Notes: a model not told the origin generated them from the letters alone. Shown: positions 50,587-59,961, numbered from the stretch's first letter. The stretch is DNA of 64,000 nt from RACS-047 sp031553855 (GCA_031553855.1 JAVBKW010000014.1:6128-70127), one strand, 5' to 3'. Numbers and translations are program-made.

Positions 50587-51930
50587 TTAAAAAGGAAAGC
50601 GTCTTCCTTTTCCGCCGCCCAGCTGCGGAGGCATTTTGCCGCCCTTCATCGACTTCATTAAGTCGCGGGTTTGCTCGAACTGCTTTAAAAGCTGATTGAC
50701 GTCCTGTATCGTAGTGCCGCTGCCCTCCGCAATGCGCTTGCGGCGCGAGGCCTTTATTACATCGGGATGTTCGCGCTCGTATTTGGTCATCGACTGAATA
50801 ACGGCTTTAAAACGGTCGATACGCTTTTCATCTATTTCGCCGACCGACCCCATTTTGCTGCCCATGCCCGGTATCATCGCGAGAAGGTCATTGATATTGC
50901 CCATTTTTTTGAGCGACTGAAACTGCACGAGGAAGTCCTCAAGCGTAAATTTGGATTCGCGCATACGCTTTTCCATCTTCTTCATTTCCTCTTCGGAAAC
51001 GGCTTCCTGCGCTTTTTCTATTAGCGTGAGCACGTCGCCCATTCCTAAGATGCGGGACGCGATACGGTCGGGATAAAAAGGCTCGATATCGTTCATTTTT
51101 TCGCCGATACCGCAGAACTTGATCGGTTTTCCGGTGACTGCGCGTATAGACAACGCCGCGCCGCCCCTCGTATCGCCGTCGAGCTTTGTTAAAATAACTC
51201 CGGTAATATCAAGCCGCTCGTTGAACGACGTTGCCACCGTTACAGCGTCCTGCCCCGTCATTGAGTCAACAGTCAGAAGAATTTCTGCCGGGCGGACTGC
51301 CGCTTTGACCTCTTCAAGCTCTTTCATAAGCTCGTCATTTATATGAAGACGGCCGGCAGTATCGATAATAACTGTATCCAGGCCCTTGCTCAATGCGTAT
51401 TCGACAGCTTCTTTTGCCGTTTTTGCAGGCATTGCCGTGCCCTTTTCAAACACCTCGGTGTTGACGCTCTTTCCCACTACCTTAAGCTGGTTTATAGCCG
51501 CGGGACGGTAGATATCGCAGGCGGCAAGCAGCGGCTTTTTGCCTTGTTTTATTAGCAGCTGGGCAAGCTTTCCGCACATAGTGGTTTTGCCCGCGCCCTG
51601 AAGGCCGCACATCATTATGACCGTGGGGGGTTTTGAGGAAACCTCGAGCTTAGAGTTGGAAGTGCCCATTAAGGCAATCAATTCTTCGTTGACCAGTTTT
51701 ATGACCTGCTGGCCCGGCGTTAAGCTGTTTAAAATAGTTTCGCCGACGGCCTTTTCGCTCACCCTTGAAACAAAATCCTTGACTACCGTAAAGTTGACGT
51801 CGGCCTCTAAAAGCGCGACGCGCACTTCTCTCATCGCCTGTTTTATTTCCAGTTCCGAGAGCTTGCCGCGCGACGTCATTTTGCTGAAAATATGATTAAG
51901 CCTTTCACTAAGGCCGCTGAAAAGTCCCAT
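50587..51930 (-). CDS. ffh: Signal recognition particle protein Ffh
   Basis: 447 residues with an N domain, a G domain (GLQGAGKTTMCGKLAQLL, DTAGRL, TKLDGDTRGG) and a methionine-rich M domain (PGMGSKMGSVGE, MKSMKGGKMPPQLGGG). Co-translational targeting GTPase partnered by FtsY and SRP RNA. It lies six bases behind ylxM. Confidence 0.97.
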   Translation of the reverse strand: MGLFSGLSERLNHIFSKMTSRGKLSELEIKQAMREVRVALLEADVNFTVVKDFVSRVSEKAVGETILNSLTPGQQVIKLVNEELIALMGTSNSKLEVSSKPPTVIMMCGLQGAGKTTMCGKLAQLLIKQGKKPLLAACDIYRPAAINQLKVVGKSVNTEVFEKGTAMPAKTAKEAVEYALSKGLDTVIIDTAGRLHINDELMKELEEVKAAVRPAEILLTVDSMTGQDAVTVATSFNERLDITGVILTKLDGDTRGGAALSIRAVTGKPIKFCGIGEKMNDIEPFYPDRIASRILGMGDVLTLIEKAQEAVSEEEMKKMEKRMRESKFTLEDFLVQFQSLKKMGNINDLLAMIPGMGSKMGSVGEIDEKRIDRFKAVIQSMTKYEREHPDVIKASRRKRIAEGSGTTIQDVNQLLKQFEQTRDLMKSMKGGKMPPQLGGGKGRRFPF

Positions 51931-51936
51931 TTGGAT

Positions 51937-52251
51937 CTAGCTCCTTATAATCTCTGAAATACGCTCAACCAGCGCAGTTTCCCGTTCGCTCCCGCCGCTT
52001 TTCATCGTTTCCAAAACACTTAAAAGTTTTTCTTCTTTTGACATAAATCCGAGTTTTTCCTCGTATTTATTTAAAGATTCCACAGCCGACTTTAAAAGGA
52101 AATGCACAGCCTGCCGTGTGACGCTCAAATTTTCCGAAATCTCTTTCAAAGAATAATCCAGGTCATAATACTGGGCCACCGCATCCGACTGCTTCTCCGT
52201 TAAAAGAGCGCCGTAATAATCCTTTAATTTTGAAATCTTTAAATCTTTCAT
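51937..52251 (-). CDS. ylxM: YlxM-family SRP-associated HTH protein
   Basis: 104 residues. A sigma-70 region 4-like helix-turn-helix (DYGALLTEKQ-type start, DLDYSLKEISENLSVTRQAVHF). Directly upstream of ffh, the conserved place; members modulate SRP function in streptococci. ATG 52251 (MKDLKISKLKDYY) is chosen; upstream codons extend into the promoter. The promoter and a strong hairpin lie just upstream. Confidence 0.9.
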   Translation of the reverse strand: MKDLKISKLKDYYGALLTEKQSDAVAQYYDLDYSLKEISENLSVTRQAVHFLLKSAVESLNKYEEKLGFMSKEEKLLSVLETMKSGGSERETALVERISEIIRS

Positions 52252-52281
52252 CTTTTTTTTAGGACTGCTGCAAAAATACAA

Positions 52282-52309
52282 AGGTGTAAAGTAAAAATAC
52301 TTTACACCT
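52282..52309. promoter_or_regulatory. Perfect 12-bp inverted repeat in the ylxM leader
   Basis: AGGTGTAAAGTA, a four-base A tract, then TACTTTACACCT. It begins four bases after the -10 box of the ylxM promoter, so it covers the start site. It could be an operator, or form an RNA hairpin followed by TTTGTATTTTT that acts as an attenuator or as terminator of ftsY. Confidence 0.55.
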
Positions 52310-52312
52310 GAT

Positions 52313-52341
52313 ATTTTATTATAGTTATTAAATTGTGTCAA
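52313..52341 (-). promoter_or_regulatory. Promoter of ylxM-ffh
   Basis: TTGACA (52341-52336) and TAAAAT (52318-52313) on the minus strand, 17 bases apart. Confidence 0.7.
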
Positions 52342-52431
52342 GCAATTACGCCGGTAATTACAACAAAATTAAGCACAAAATTAAGCGGAAAGTACGGCTG
52401 CAAAAACAATGCCCGTCTTTATACCTTTCTG

Positions 52432-53337
52432 CTAGTTTTCTTCAAATATGCCCTCGATAAATTCTTCGGCGTCGAAATCCTCAATGTCGTCTATTCCCTC
52501 GCCGACTCCGACGTACACGACCGGAACAGAAAGCCTGTCGGCGATAGAAAGCACTACGCCGCCTTTTGCGGTACCGTCGAGTTTCGTCAAAATAATGCCG
52601 TCGATATCTACGGCCTCGTCGAACACGTCCACCTGCGAAACCGCGTTCTGGCCCGTAGTGGCGTCAAGCACGATATAATTAAGGTACAAAGCCTCCGGCA
52701 TTTCGCGCTCGATTATCCGCGTTATTTTTTTAAGCTCCTCCATAAGATTCTTTTTATTGTGAAGCCTGCCCGCGGTATCGACAAGCAAAATCTCGGTGTT
52801 TTTACTTTTCGCGCTCTTTATAGCGTCGTAAACTACCGCGCCCGGGTCCGCGCCCTCGGCATGCTTGATTATTTTGACCTTTGCCCGCTCCGCCCATACT
52901 GTGAGCTGGTCGGACGCCGCCGCCCTGAAGGTGTCCGCCGCAACGACCGTAACGGACTTGCCCTCCTTATTAAACTTATTGGCAAGCTTTCCGATAGCCG
53001 TGGTTTTGCCCACGCCGTTCACGCCCGCAACAAGCAAAATAAGCGGATAAGAATATTCCGGTTTCTCGTTTTCGAGCAAAATTTCAAGCATAATACTTTT
53101 AAGCTCGTCTTTGACGTCCTCCGTTTTGCGGATACGCTTTTCGTCGATTATATCTTTCAGCTCTTCCATAAGCCGCTCTGTGGTTTGTGCGCCGATATCG
53201 GAAGAAATAAGGATCATTTCAAGCTCGTCATAAAAATCATCGTTCAAAACGCCGCCCGTAAAAAGCTTGTTAAGCTTATATGCAAGCGCGTCCTTCGTCT
53301 TTTTTAACCCGGCTTTAAGTTTAGAAAAAAATCCCAT
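52432..53337 (-). CDS. ftsY: SRP receptor FtsY
   Basis: 301 residues with the NG domain: VAGVNGVGKTTAIGKLANKF, AADTFRAAASDQL, DTAGRLHNKKNLMEEL, TKLDGTAKGG. There is only a very short acidic head, as usual in Bacillota. It receives SRP-ribosome complexes at the membrane. It lies 75 bases behind smc. Confidence 0.97.
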   Translation of the reverse strand: MGFFSKLKAGLKKTKDALAYKLNKLFTGGVLNDDFYDELEMILISSDIGAQTTERLMEELKDIIDEKRIRKTEDVKDELKSIMLEILLENEKPEYSYPLILLVAGVNGVGKTTAIGKLANKFNKEGKSVTVVAADTFRAAASDQLTVWAERAKVKIIKHAEGADPGAVVYDAIKSAKSKNTEILLVDTAGRLHNKKNLMEELKKITRIIEREMPEALYLNYIVLDATTGQNAVSQVDVFDEAVDIDGIILTKLDGTAKGGVVLSIADRLSVPVVYVGVGEGIDDIEDFDAEEFIEGIFEEN

Positions 53338-53412
53338 ATCAAAAGTATTTCCTTTAAAAATGATTTAAAGCATTTATATGATAGAATAATTGCCCATCCG
53401 GCGGCGCAACGC

Positions 53413-56400
53413 TTATTGAACAGCCTTTTCCGCAGCTGCAACAGCTTCCGAGAGTTTAACCGATACTATCTTACTTACACCCTTTTCTTCCATCGTTACG
53501 CCGTAAAGGTTGTCGGCAAGCTCCATCGTCGGTTTTCTGTGGGTGATAACGATAAACTGCGTTTCTTCCGAAAAACGTCGCAGGTATTTGGCAAAACGCC
53601 CCGCGTTGGCGTCGTCGAGCGCCGCCTCGATTTCGTCGAGTACGCAAAAAGGCATAGGCTTGAGCCTGAGTATTGCAAAAAGAATCGCGATGGCCGTAAG
53701 CGCGCGCTCTCCGCCGGACAACAGCGAGATCGACTGCAGCTTCTTTTCGGGCGGTTGGGCAACTATTTCGATACCGGCCTCAAGCAGATCCTCGCTTTCC
53801 TGCAGTATCAGGTCGGCGTTGCCGCCGTCGAAAAGCTCTTTGAAGATGCGGCGGAAATTTACCTGTATCTGAGCGAAGCTTTCGGCAAAACGTGAAAGCA
53901 TTTCAGTTTCAAGTTCGGCGATGATTTTGTGAAGGTCGCCTTTAGCCTTGACTAAATCCTCTTTCTGCTCGTTCATTTCGCTGTAGCTTGCATATAGTTC
54001 CTGACACTGCTCGATCGCGTCCACGTTGATGTTTCCGAGGTTAGACATCTGCCTTTTAATTTTGGCAGATTCGGCGATACCCGAATTAAGGTCATAATTA
54101 TCGACCTTAAACGGCAAACACTCCTCATAGACAAGATTGTATTCCTCCGCGACGCGCTGCTGCATGGTTTCTATATCCGTATCGACCTTGACAAGGAAAA
54201 TATTTTCCTGATTTTTCCGCTCATGCAACGACTGTATGACGGAAATAAGCGACATTCTGCGCTCGTCTAAAGAAACCACTTTTTCCTGATTTTCCTGTTT
54301 GAAGTCGTCAAGGTTAGTCAAAACGGCCCTTATTTCCTTAACTCTTTCGGCATCCGCCCCTTCGTTTGGAAGCGAAAGGACGCTAAGCTCGTCGTGAGCG
54401 GACTTGACGGAAACTTTATTGCCGGAAATTGTGACGTTGTTGCTCTCTATCCTTGAAATAAGGGTCAGGACATTTTCTTGATACCTTGCTATTTCATTTT
54501 CAAGATTTACGACCGTATTGCTGAGAGTGTTAACATCGACCTTAGCGGCGGTCACAAGCTCCTGCAAAGCGTCGCGTTCATTCCTTAACGCCTCAAACCT
54601 GCGGCGGCGCTCAATGTCTTGCGACGACGCGCTTTCTTTTTGAGTAGTGACAAACCTTTCAAGCTCGGTAACGGAATCAAGATCGCCCGTTATAGCCTCA
54701 ACGCGTTCTTTATTGACTTTGATTTCGGCAGTCTGGGCAGTCACAGATGCGTAAAGCGCGGCATTATCGTCTTTGAGCTTCTTATAAGCCTCGCTTTTTG
54801 CCGCAAGCGTGATTTCAACGCTGTGTATCTCCTCGCGCGCTTCCTTTATAAGTGCGCCGAGTTTTTCCGCTTTAGCTGCGTTATCGGTTTTAATCTTTGA
54901 CGCCTCGTCGATCTGCGACTTTACGGCCTTGATTTTAACGTCGAGCTCGGCGATTTCGCGGTCGTAGCCGAAGATGTTGTTGAGCTCTGACTTCTTGCTG
55001 CCGCCCGTGATCGACCCTTGCGGATTGATAACGTCGCCGTCCATCGTAACGATTTTAAAGCCGTAACCCGTTTTTTTAGCTAGCGCGACGGCTACGTCCA
55101 TATTTTCGGTTATGACCGTACCGCCCAGAAGTCCCGCTACGATGCCCTTAAATTTATCGTCGTATTTAACAAAATCGGTGGCGGCGCCGAGTACTCCGGG
55201 CATAGACAGCGCAGCCTTGAACTGCGGGTCTATCGAGCGCGGCTTGACGGAGGTTATGGGCAGGAACGTGACTCTGCCGTAACGCTGCTGCTTTAAGTAC
55301 TCAATTAAAAACTTAGCGTCGTCCTCGTTTTGCGTAACGATATTCTGAACCGCGTTTCCGAGAGCTATTTCGATTGCCGTTTCAAATTTAGGCTCAACCG
55401 TTAAAAGTGAGGCGACGACGCCTTCAGTGCGGCGCGCAAGGTTCTTATCCTTTTTCACGTCGGCAAGCAGCTTTTTAACGCTGAAAGCAAAACCCTCATA
55501 CGCTTCCTGCATATTTTTCAGCATAGTATGCTGGGTGGTAAGCGTGAAATACTGCTCGTTGAGCTTGTCTAATTTTGCGGAATTTACGCTGACTTCGTTT
55601 AACGCCTCGTTATTTTCAGAAGATGACGTATCGCGCTTTTCTATCAGCTCGGCCTTAACGATGGCCAGCTCTTCAATATCTTTTTTAAGCTCGCTTTCGG
55701 TTTTAGTATCGATTTCCAGCTTAGAAACGTTGAATTTTATGCGGTTTTCAAGATCGATTATTTGCAGCTTTGACGTCTCAAGCTCCGTAACGAGCCTGGA
55801 CATATTCCCCTTGATATCCGCAAGCTTTGCCATTGCGTCTACGACCTTGCGCTGGTTAAGATCGGATTCCGATTCGCCCTCGCTTATTACCTGAACGATT
55901 TTAATAAGCTCGTTTGAAAGATTTTCGCCCTCGGCGCGTTTAATTTCAAGCTCTTTTTTCGAGCTTTCAAGGCTTAAAGTGTTTTGCGATATGTAATCAA
56001 GCAGCTGCTCATACTCACAGTTGAGCTTTTCATTCTCGGCGGTAAGCTTTTCGCTTTGCAGATCCAAAATACTGATACGTTCTTTTAAAAGCTTTATGTC
56101 GCCGTCTGTCTTTGCGTTGGCATACGTGATTTTTAACAGCTCCTCGCGCAGGTCGTTGATCTTTTTATCGACGCTGTTCATCGCCGCCATCGATTCGTTG
56201 TAGGACGCGCTCACTGCGTCGCATTCTTTTGCGCGCAGGTCAATCTCTTCTGTGATCGCGTTTATCCTGTTTGTTATGATTTCCTTTGCCGCAGACGCGG
56301 TGTCGTACTGATAGATATATGTATTGATTTCAAGAATCTTGAGCCTGTCGCGAAGGTCGAGCCATTTACGCGCGTTTTCAGCCTGCTTTGTGAGCGGTTC

Positions 56401-57012
56401 GAGCATTCTTGATTTTTCGTTTAAAACGTCGATTATGCGCGTGAGCTGTTCATCCGTACGCGCAAGACGCCTTTCCGCTTCCTTTTTGCGCGCCTTGAAC
56501 TTGGAAATTCCCGCCGCTTCCTCAAAAATCTCGCGCCTATCCTCCGGCTTTGAGGACAGCAATTCGTCGATACGCCCCTGTCCGATTATCGAATAACCCT
56601 CTCTTCCCATACCCGCGTCACGCAAAATATCGACAATATCTTTGAGCCTGCAAACGGATTTGTTCAAAAGGTATTCGCTCTCGCCCGAGCGGTAGAGCTT
56701 ACGCGAAACTACGACCTCGTTAAAATCCAGAGAAGGAAAAAGCTCCTTATCCGTATTGTCAAAATATAAATTGACCTCGCAGAATGACAGCGATTTGCGG
56801 CGTTCGGTGCCGTTAAAAATAACGTCCTGCATAGACGAGCCGCGCAAAAGCTTTGCCGACTGTTCGCCTAAAACCCAGCGGATAGAATCGGCAACGTTGC
56901 TTTTACCGCATCCGTTAGGGCCGACGATCGCCGTTATTCCCGCTCCGAATTTGACTTCGAGCTTGTCGGCAAAGGACTTAAACCCCGCCACCTCTAATTT
57001 TTTGAACTTCAA
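53413..57012 (-). CDS. smc: Chromosome segregation protein SMC
   Basis: 1199 residues, normal. N-terminal head with Walker A VGPNGCGKSNVADSIRWVLG, a long coiled coil, a hinge around residues 510-660 (LARRTEGVVASLLTVEPKFE, GSITGGSKKSE), a returning coiled coil, and the C-terminal head with the signature LLSGGERALTAIAILFAIL and Walker B PFCVLDEIEAALDDAN. The scpA/scpB partners are not in the window. Between rnc and ftsY, the conserved place. Confidence 0.97.
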   Translation of the reverse strand: MKFKKLEVAGFKSFADKLEVKFGAGITAIVGPNGCGKSNVADSIRWVLGEQSAKLLRGSSMQDVIFNGTERRKSLSFCEVNLYFDNTDKELFPSLDFNEVVVSRKLYRSGESEYLLNKSVCRLKDIVDILRDAGMGREGYSIIGQGRIDELLSSKPEDRREIFEEAAGISKFKARKKEAERRLARTDEQLTRIIDVLNEKSRMLEPLTKQAENARKWLDLRDRLKILEINTYIYQYDTASAAKEIITNRINAITEEIDLRAKECDAVSASYNESMAAMNSVDKKINDLREELLKITYANAKTDGDIKLLKERISILDLQSEKLTAENEKLNCEYEQLLDYISQNTLSLESSKKELEIKRAEGENLSNELIKIVQVISEGESESDLNQRKVVDAMAKLADIKGNMSRLVTELETSKLQIIDLENRIKFNVSKLEIDTKTESELKKDIEELAIVKAELIEKRDTSSSENNEALNEVSVNSAKLDKLNEQYFTLTTQHTMLKNMQEAYEGFAFSVKKLLADVKKDKNLARRTEGVVASLLTVEPKFETAIEIALGNAVQNIVTQNEDDAKFLIEYLKQQRYGRVTFLPITSVKPRSIDPQFKAALSMPGVLGAATDFVKYDDKFKGIVAGLLGGTVITENMDVAVALAKKTGYGFKIVTMDGDVINPQGSITGGSKKSELNNIFGYDREIAELDVKIKAVKSQIDEASKIKTDNAAKAEKLGALIKEAREEIHSVEITLAAKSEAYKKLKDDNAALYASVTAQTAEIKVNKERVEAITGDLDSVTELERFVTTQKESASSQDIERRRRFEALRNERDALQELVTAAKVDVNTLSNTVVNLENEIARYQENVLTLISRIESNNVTISGNKVSVKSAHDELSVLSLPNEGADAERVKEIRAVLTNLDDFKQENQEKVVSLDERRMSLISVIQSLHERKNQENIFLVKVDTDIETMQQRVAEEYNLVYEECLPFKVDNYDLNSGIAESAKIKRQMSNLGNINVDAIEQCQELYASYSEMNEQKEDLVKAKGDLHKIIAELETEMLSRFAESFAQIQVNFRRIFKELFDGGNADLILQESEDLLEAGIEIVAQPPEKKLQSISLLSGGERALTAIAILFAILRLKPMPFCVLDEIEAALDDANAGRFAKYLRRFSEETQFIVITHRKPTMELADNLYGVTMEEKGVSKIVSVKLSEAVAAAEKAVQ

Positions 57013-57168
57013 AATATATATTCCTTAATTTTGATTTTGAATAAAAACAATTAAACAAAAAACCGGCATAATGCACCTGAATGATTATACCAGTTTATTC
57101 GATTTTTTGCAACTTTTTTAAGGTTTATGTTTATTATTGACCAAAAAAATCCGGAAAAAATCCGGAGA

Positions 57169-57840
57169 TTATTTTTTCAACAAATTAAAATGCTCACAGA
57201 TTTTTTTTGTACAGTCTTTTTTTGCGTCCTGCTTAGATTTCCCTCGCCCTTCAAAAGTCCTGCCTTTAAGCTCGGCTTTATATATAAAGTCCGGAAATTC
57301 GCCTGCTTCTTGCGCGTTCAGCTCTAAATGGTTTTTCTCGCAAAATTCTTTGACCGCGCCTATATAATTAAAATTTTTCAGGGCTTTTTTTAGCGTTTTG
57401 AAAACAAACTCGCCGCAAACCTGCAAATCGCTGCCGCTATCGATGTAAATTGCCGCAAGAATCGCCTCGTAAAGGTCGGAAACCGGCTTGATATCGTCCT
57501 TGAAATCGAAACCCTTCGAAGGGATCAGAAACTTAAAAACGTCCAGTATTTCTATCGACTGTTTAAGCGACTCTTTGGAAACAAGGCTTGAAAACTCTTC
57601 CGTAAGCTTGCCCTCGTCACCGGCGAAATTCAAAAACAAATGCTCTGAAATAATTAAGCCCAGCACCCTGTCGCCTAAAAATTCCAGCCGCTCGTTCGAT
57701 ACCGAATCCTTATGCTCGTTCACATACGAGCTGTGAGTGAAAGCCTTATCCAGCAGCCTTTTGTTTTTAAAAACATAGCCCGTTTTTTGCTCTATTTCTC
57801 TAACCTGTTCAGTTGTCAGAAGCATTTTAAAACTTTCCAT
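57169..57840 (-). CDS. rnc: Ribonuclease III
   Basis: 223 residues. Endonuclease domain with NERLEFLGDRVLGLIISEHL and the later acidic DLYEAILAAIYIDSG, then a double-stranded RNA-binding domain (GRTFEGRGKSKQDAKKDC region). ATG 57840 is used; ATG 57825 has a slightly better GGAAAG upstream and cannot be excluded. acpP, which usually lies between plsX and rnc, is absent. Confidence 0.95.
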   Translation of the reverse strand: MESFKMLLTTEQVREIEQKTGYVFKNKRLLDKAFTHSSYVNEHKDSVSNERLEFLGDRVLGLIISEHLFLNFAGDEGKLTEEFSSLVSKESLKQSIEILDVFKFLIPSKGFDFKDDIKPVSDLYEAILAAIYIDSGSDLQVCGEFVFKTLKKALKNFNYIGAVKEFCEKNHLELNAQEAGEFPDFIYKAELKGRTFEGRGKSKQDAKKDCTKKICEHFNLLKK

Positions 57841-57857
57841 TTTTTATAACTCTTTGT

Positions 57858-57888
57858 TAAGGAAACGAAGAATAAATCCGTTTCCTTA
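57858..57888. terminator. Hairpin between plsX and rnc
   Basis: TTAAGGAAACG and CGTTTCCTTAA form an 11-bp stem with an 8-9-base loop, overlapping the plsX stop. There is no T-run, so it may be a processing or pausing site and not a true terminator. Confidence 0.5.
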
Positions 57889-58908
57889 ATTATTCCCTTC
57901 GTTTTGAGGCATTTTTGTTAAGCCCTCTTTGATATTCTCGACAAGTTTATGCTCATGCATACGTATGACCTGAAAAATCGACGCCTTAATGGTGGCAGCT
58001 TTTGACGAGCCGTGCGATTTGACCATAATTTTTTCGATACCCAGTAAAGGCGCGCCGCCCTTATTGGAATAATCCATATCGTTTTTTAGCTTATTGAACG
58101 CCTTTTTCATAAACAAGGCGTAGCCGATTTTCGCGCTTGTTGAGCCCATTATCGCATTTTTGACCATTTTCATGACCATCGACGCAGTTCCCTCGACGCT
58201 TTTTATAAGCACGTTGCCAACAAAACCGTCGCAAACCAAAACGTCGTAATCGCCGCTCACAGCTTCGCGCGCTTCCATATTGCCCACAAAATTGATCGGC
58301 AGTCCCTTTAGAAGCTTGAACGCCTCGCTGGTTAACTCATTGCCTTTTTTGTCTTCTGTGCCGTTCGAGACTAAAGCGACTTTAGGGTTTTCTACACCGT
58401 ACGCGGCTTTCATATACGCCGAGCCCATCATCGCAAACTGCGCTAAAAATTCGGGACGGCAGTCGATGTTCGCGCCGCAGTCTACGACCGTCACAACGCC
58501 GCCGGTTTTCGTGGGCAGAACGGGCGCAAGCGCGGGCCGCTGCACTCCCTTGATGCGCCCCACGTTAAAAATGCCGCCAGCCAAAAACGCGCCGGTGCTT
58601 CCCGCGCCTACTAAGCCTATGACGTCCGGGTCGTTTTTTGTCCTTGAAAGCGCAAGCACGAGCGAGGACTCCTTCTTTTGCTTGATCGCGCTTGTGGGCA
58701 CTTCCTCGTTTGTGATAACGTCCTTTGCGTCTACTATTTCGATGCGCGAGGCGTCATACTTATATTTTTTCAGTTCGTTTTCGATAAGATCTTTCATACC
58801 CGTTAAAATCAGGCTGAAACCGTCTTTTTCGTTAAGCGCCTCTACGCAGCCCTTAACCGTTTCATGCGGAGCGTGATCTCCCCCGAATATATCCACAACT
58901 ATCTTCAT
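57886..58908 (-). CDS. plsX: Phosphate acyltransferase PlsX
   Basis: 340 residues. Makes acyl-phosphate from acyl-ACP for phospholipid synthesis. N-terminal IVVDIFGGDHAPHETVKGC, VGAGSTGAFLAGGIFNVGRI, ALVSNGTEDKKGNELT and GGAPLLGIEKIMVKSHGSSK are typical. It lies behind rpmF in the usual order. Confidence 0.96.
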   Translation of the reverse strand: MKIVVDIFGGDHAPHETVKGCVEALNEKDGFSLILTGMKDLIENELKKYKYDASRIEIVDAKDVITNEEVPTSAIKQKKESSLVLALSRTKNDPDVIGLVGAGSTGAFLAGGIFNVGRIKGVQRPALAPVLPTKTGGVVTVVDCGANIDCRPEFLAQFAMMGSAYMKAAYGVENPKVALVSNGTEDKKGNELTSEAFKLLKGLPINFVGNMEAREAVSGDYDVLVCDGFVGNVLIKSVEGTASMVMKMVKNAIMGSTSAKIGYALFMKKAFNKLKNDMDYSNKGGAPLLGIEKIMVKSHGSSKAATIKASIFQVIRMHEHKLVENIKEGLTKMPQNEGNN

Positions 58909-59029
58909 TGTGCTTATCCTCCTGTTTTAAATATATCCCGTTCTTTATAGTCGAATAGAAAATTTTTACAAAAGCATTATAGCATAAAAATAAAATAGCC
59001 CCGGTACTATATATACGGAGCTATGTTTA

Positions 59030-59218
59030 TTATTCTTTATCTGCTTTGATTTCTACTTTCTGAACGCCGTCATAGTAACCGCAATGTTTACAAACTCTGT
59101 GATTCTGTTTGTATTCATGGCATTGGGGACACTCACTAATAGAAGGGTTTTTAATCTTCCAGTTAGCAAATCTAGAATTAGTCTGCTGTTTTGACGCTTT
59201 ATGCTTCGGTACTGCCAT
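59030..59218 (-). CDS. rpmF: 50S ribosomal protein L32
   Basis: 62 residues with MAVPKHKASKQQTNSRF and a zinc ribbon of the four-cysteine type (CPQCHEYKQNHRVCKHCG). AGGAGG stands before the ATG and a consensus promoter is at 59271-59299. The gene yceD, often upstream of rpmF, is absent. Confidence 0.96.
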   Translation of the reverse strand: MAVPKHKASKQQTNSRFANWKIKNPSISECPQCHEYKQNHRVCKHCGYYDGVQKVEIKADKE

Positions 59219-59270
59219 TTCTTAGCACCTCCTAATAATGATTTTCATTTGCACTTAATAACGCTTACTT

Positions 59271-59299
59271 ATTATAATTTAAGCTGAAAATTTTGTCAA
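59271..59299 (-). promoter_or_regulatory. Perfect consensus promoter of rpmF
   Basis: TTGACA (59299-59294) and TATAAT (59276-59271) on the minus strand, 17 bases apart. Confidence 0.88.
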
Positions 59300-59424
59300 C
59301 GGTTTTGCGCCTTAAAATTTTTTTAATTCAGCTTTATTTCAAATTTATCCGGGATTTTTAGTGCTTTAGCGCGCATTTAACGCGCCTTTAGTTCATATTA
59401 TTTTAAAAAACATACTGTTTTTAT

Positions 59425-59453
59425 TTGACATCAGCACTAAATTATTATATACT
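59425..59453 (+). promoter_or_regulatory. Promoter of the tRNA pair
   Basis: TTGACA (59425-59430) and TATACT (59448-59453), 17 bases apart; tRNA-Gly begins 15 bases later. Confidence 0.8.
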
Positions 59454-59468
59454 TTTAAAGCATCGTGT

Positions 59469-59543
59469 GCGGAAGTGGCTCAGTGGTAGAGCGTTGCCTT
59501 GCCAAGGCAAATGTCGCGAGTTCGAATCTCGTCTTCCGCTCCA
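59469..59543 (+). tRNA. tRNA-Gly (GCC)
   Basis: A complete cloverleaf: acceptor GCGGAAG/CTTCCGC, D arm GCTCAGTGGTAGAGC, anticodon arm TTGCCTTGCCAAGGCAA with anticodon GCC, T arm GCGAGTTCGAATCTCGT and an encoded CCA end. Confidence 0.97.
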
Positions 59544-59585
59544 ATAACCCTTAGGGGCTAGCGAAAAGAACGCCAAAAGCGGCTA

Positions 59586-59643
59586 GTGCGTTGCCTTGCC
59601 AAGGCAAATGATTGCAAAGTTCGAATCTCGTTTTTTAGCTCCA
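59586..59643 (+). pseudogene. Partial tRNA-Gly copy
   Basis: Repeats the anticodon arm GTTGCCTTGCCAAGGCAAAT and the T arm TTCGAATCTCGT of the upstream tRNA-Gly, including a final CCA, but the D arm and acceptor pairing are lost and bases are inserted. It is a decayed tandem duplicate. Confidence 0.75.
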
Positions 59644-59673
59644 AAAATATAAAAAATAACAAAAAAATCTTAT

Positions 59674-59749
59674 GCATCTTTAGCTCAGCTGGTAGAGCAA
59701 CTGACTCTTAATCAGTGGGTCCGGGGTTCGAGTCCCCGAAGGTGTACCA
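59674..59749 (+). tRNA. tRNA-Lys (CTT)
   Basis: A complete cloverleaf: acceptor GCATCTT/AAGGTGT (two wobble pairs), D arm GCTCAGCTGGTAGAGC, anticodon loop CTCTTAA with anticodon CTT at 59707-59709, T arm CCGGGGTTCGAGTCCCCG and an encoded CCA. Confidence 0.96.
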
Positions 59750-59783
59750 AAAAGACCTTTTTTGACAAGAAATGGTCTTTTTT
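59749..59783 (+). terminator. Terminator of the tRNA pair
   Basis: AAAAAGACC pairs with GGTCTTTTTT directly behind tRNA-Lys. Confidence 0.8.
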
Positions 59784-59932
59784 CATACCTTTTTCGTAGT
59801 TTTGGCAATTTTAGCATATTATAAAGTTTGAAATAAAAATTTTAGCGGGTCTGCCTTTCAGCTACTTTTTTAAAGTGTTTTGCAGCTTTTCAAGCTATTG
59901 CCCGCAGCTTCAAAACTTTACATATACTGCTA

Positions 59933-59961
59933 TTGATAATGCTGTATAATTATGCTACAAT
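59933..59961 (+). promoter_or_regulatory. Promoter of the toxin-antitoxin pair
   Basis: TTGATA (59933-59938) and TACAAT (59956-59961), 17 bases apart. A second possible -10 (TATAAT) lies inside the spacer. Confidence 0.6.

Noticed and set aside
52333..53307. Long plus-strand open frame opposite ftsY.
   Set aside because: It is antisense to a certain gene, has no family features and reflects codon bias on the other strand.
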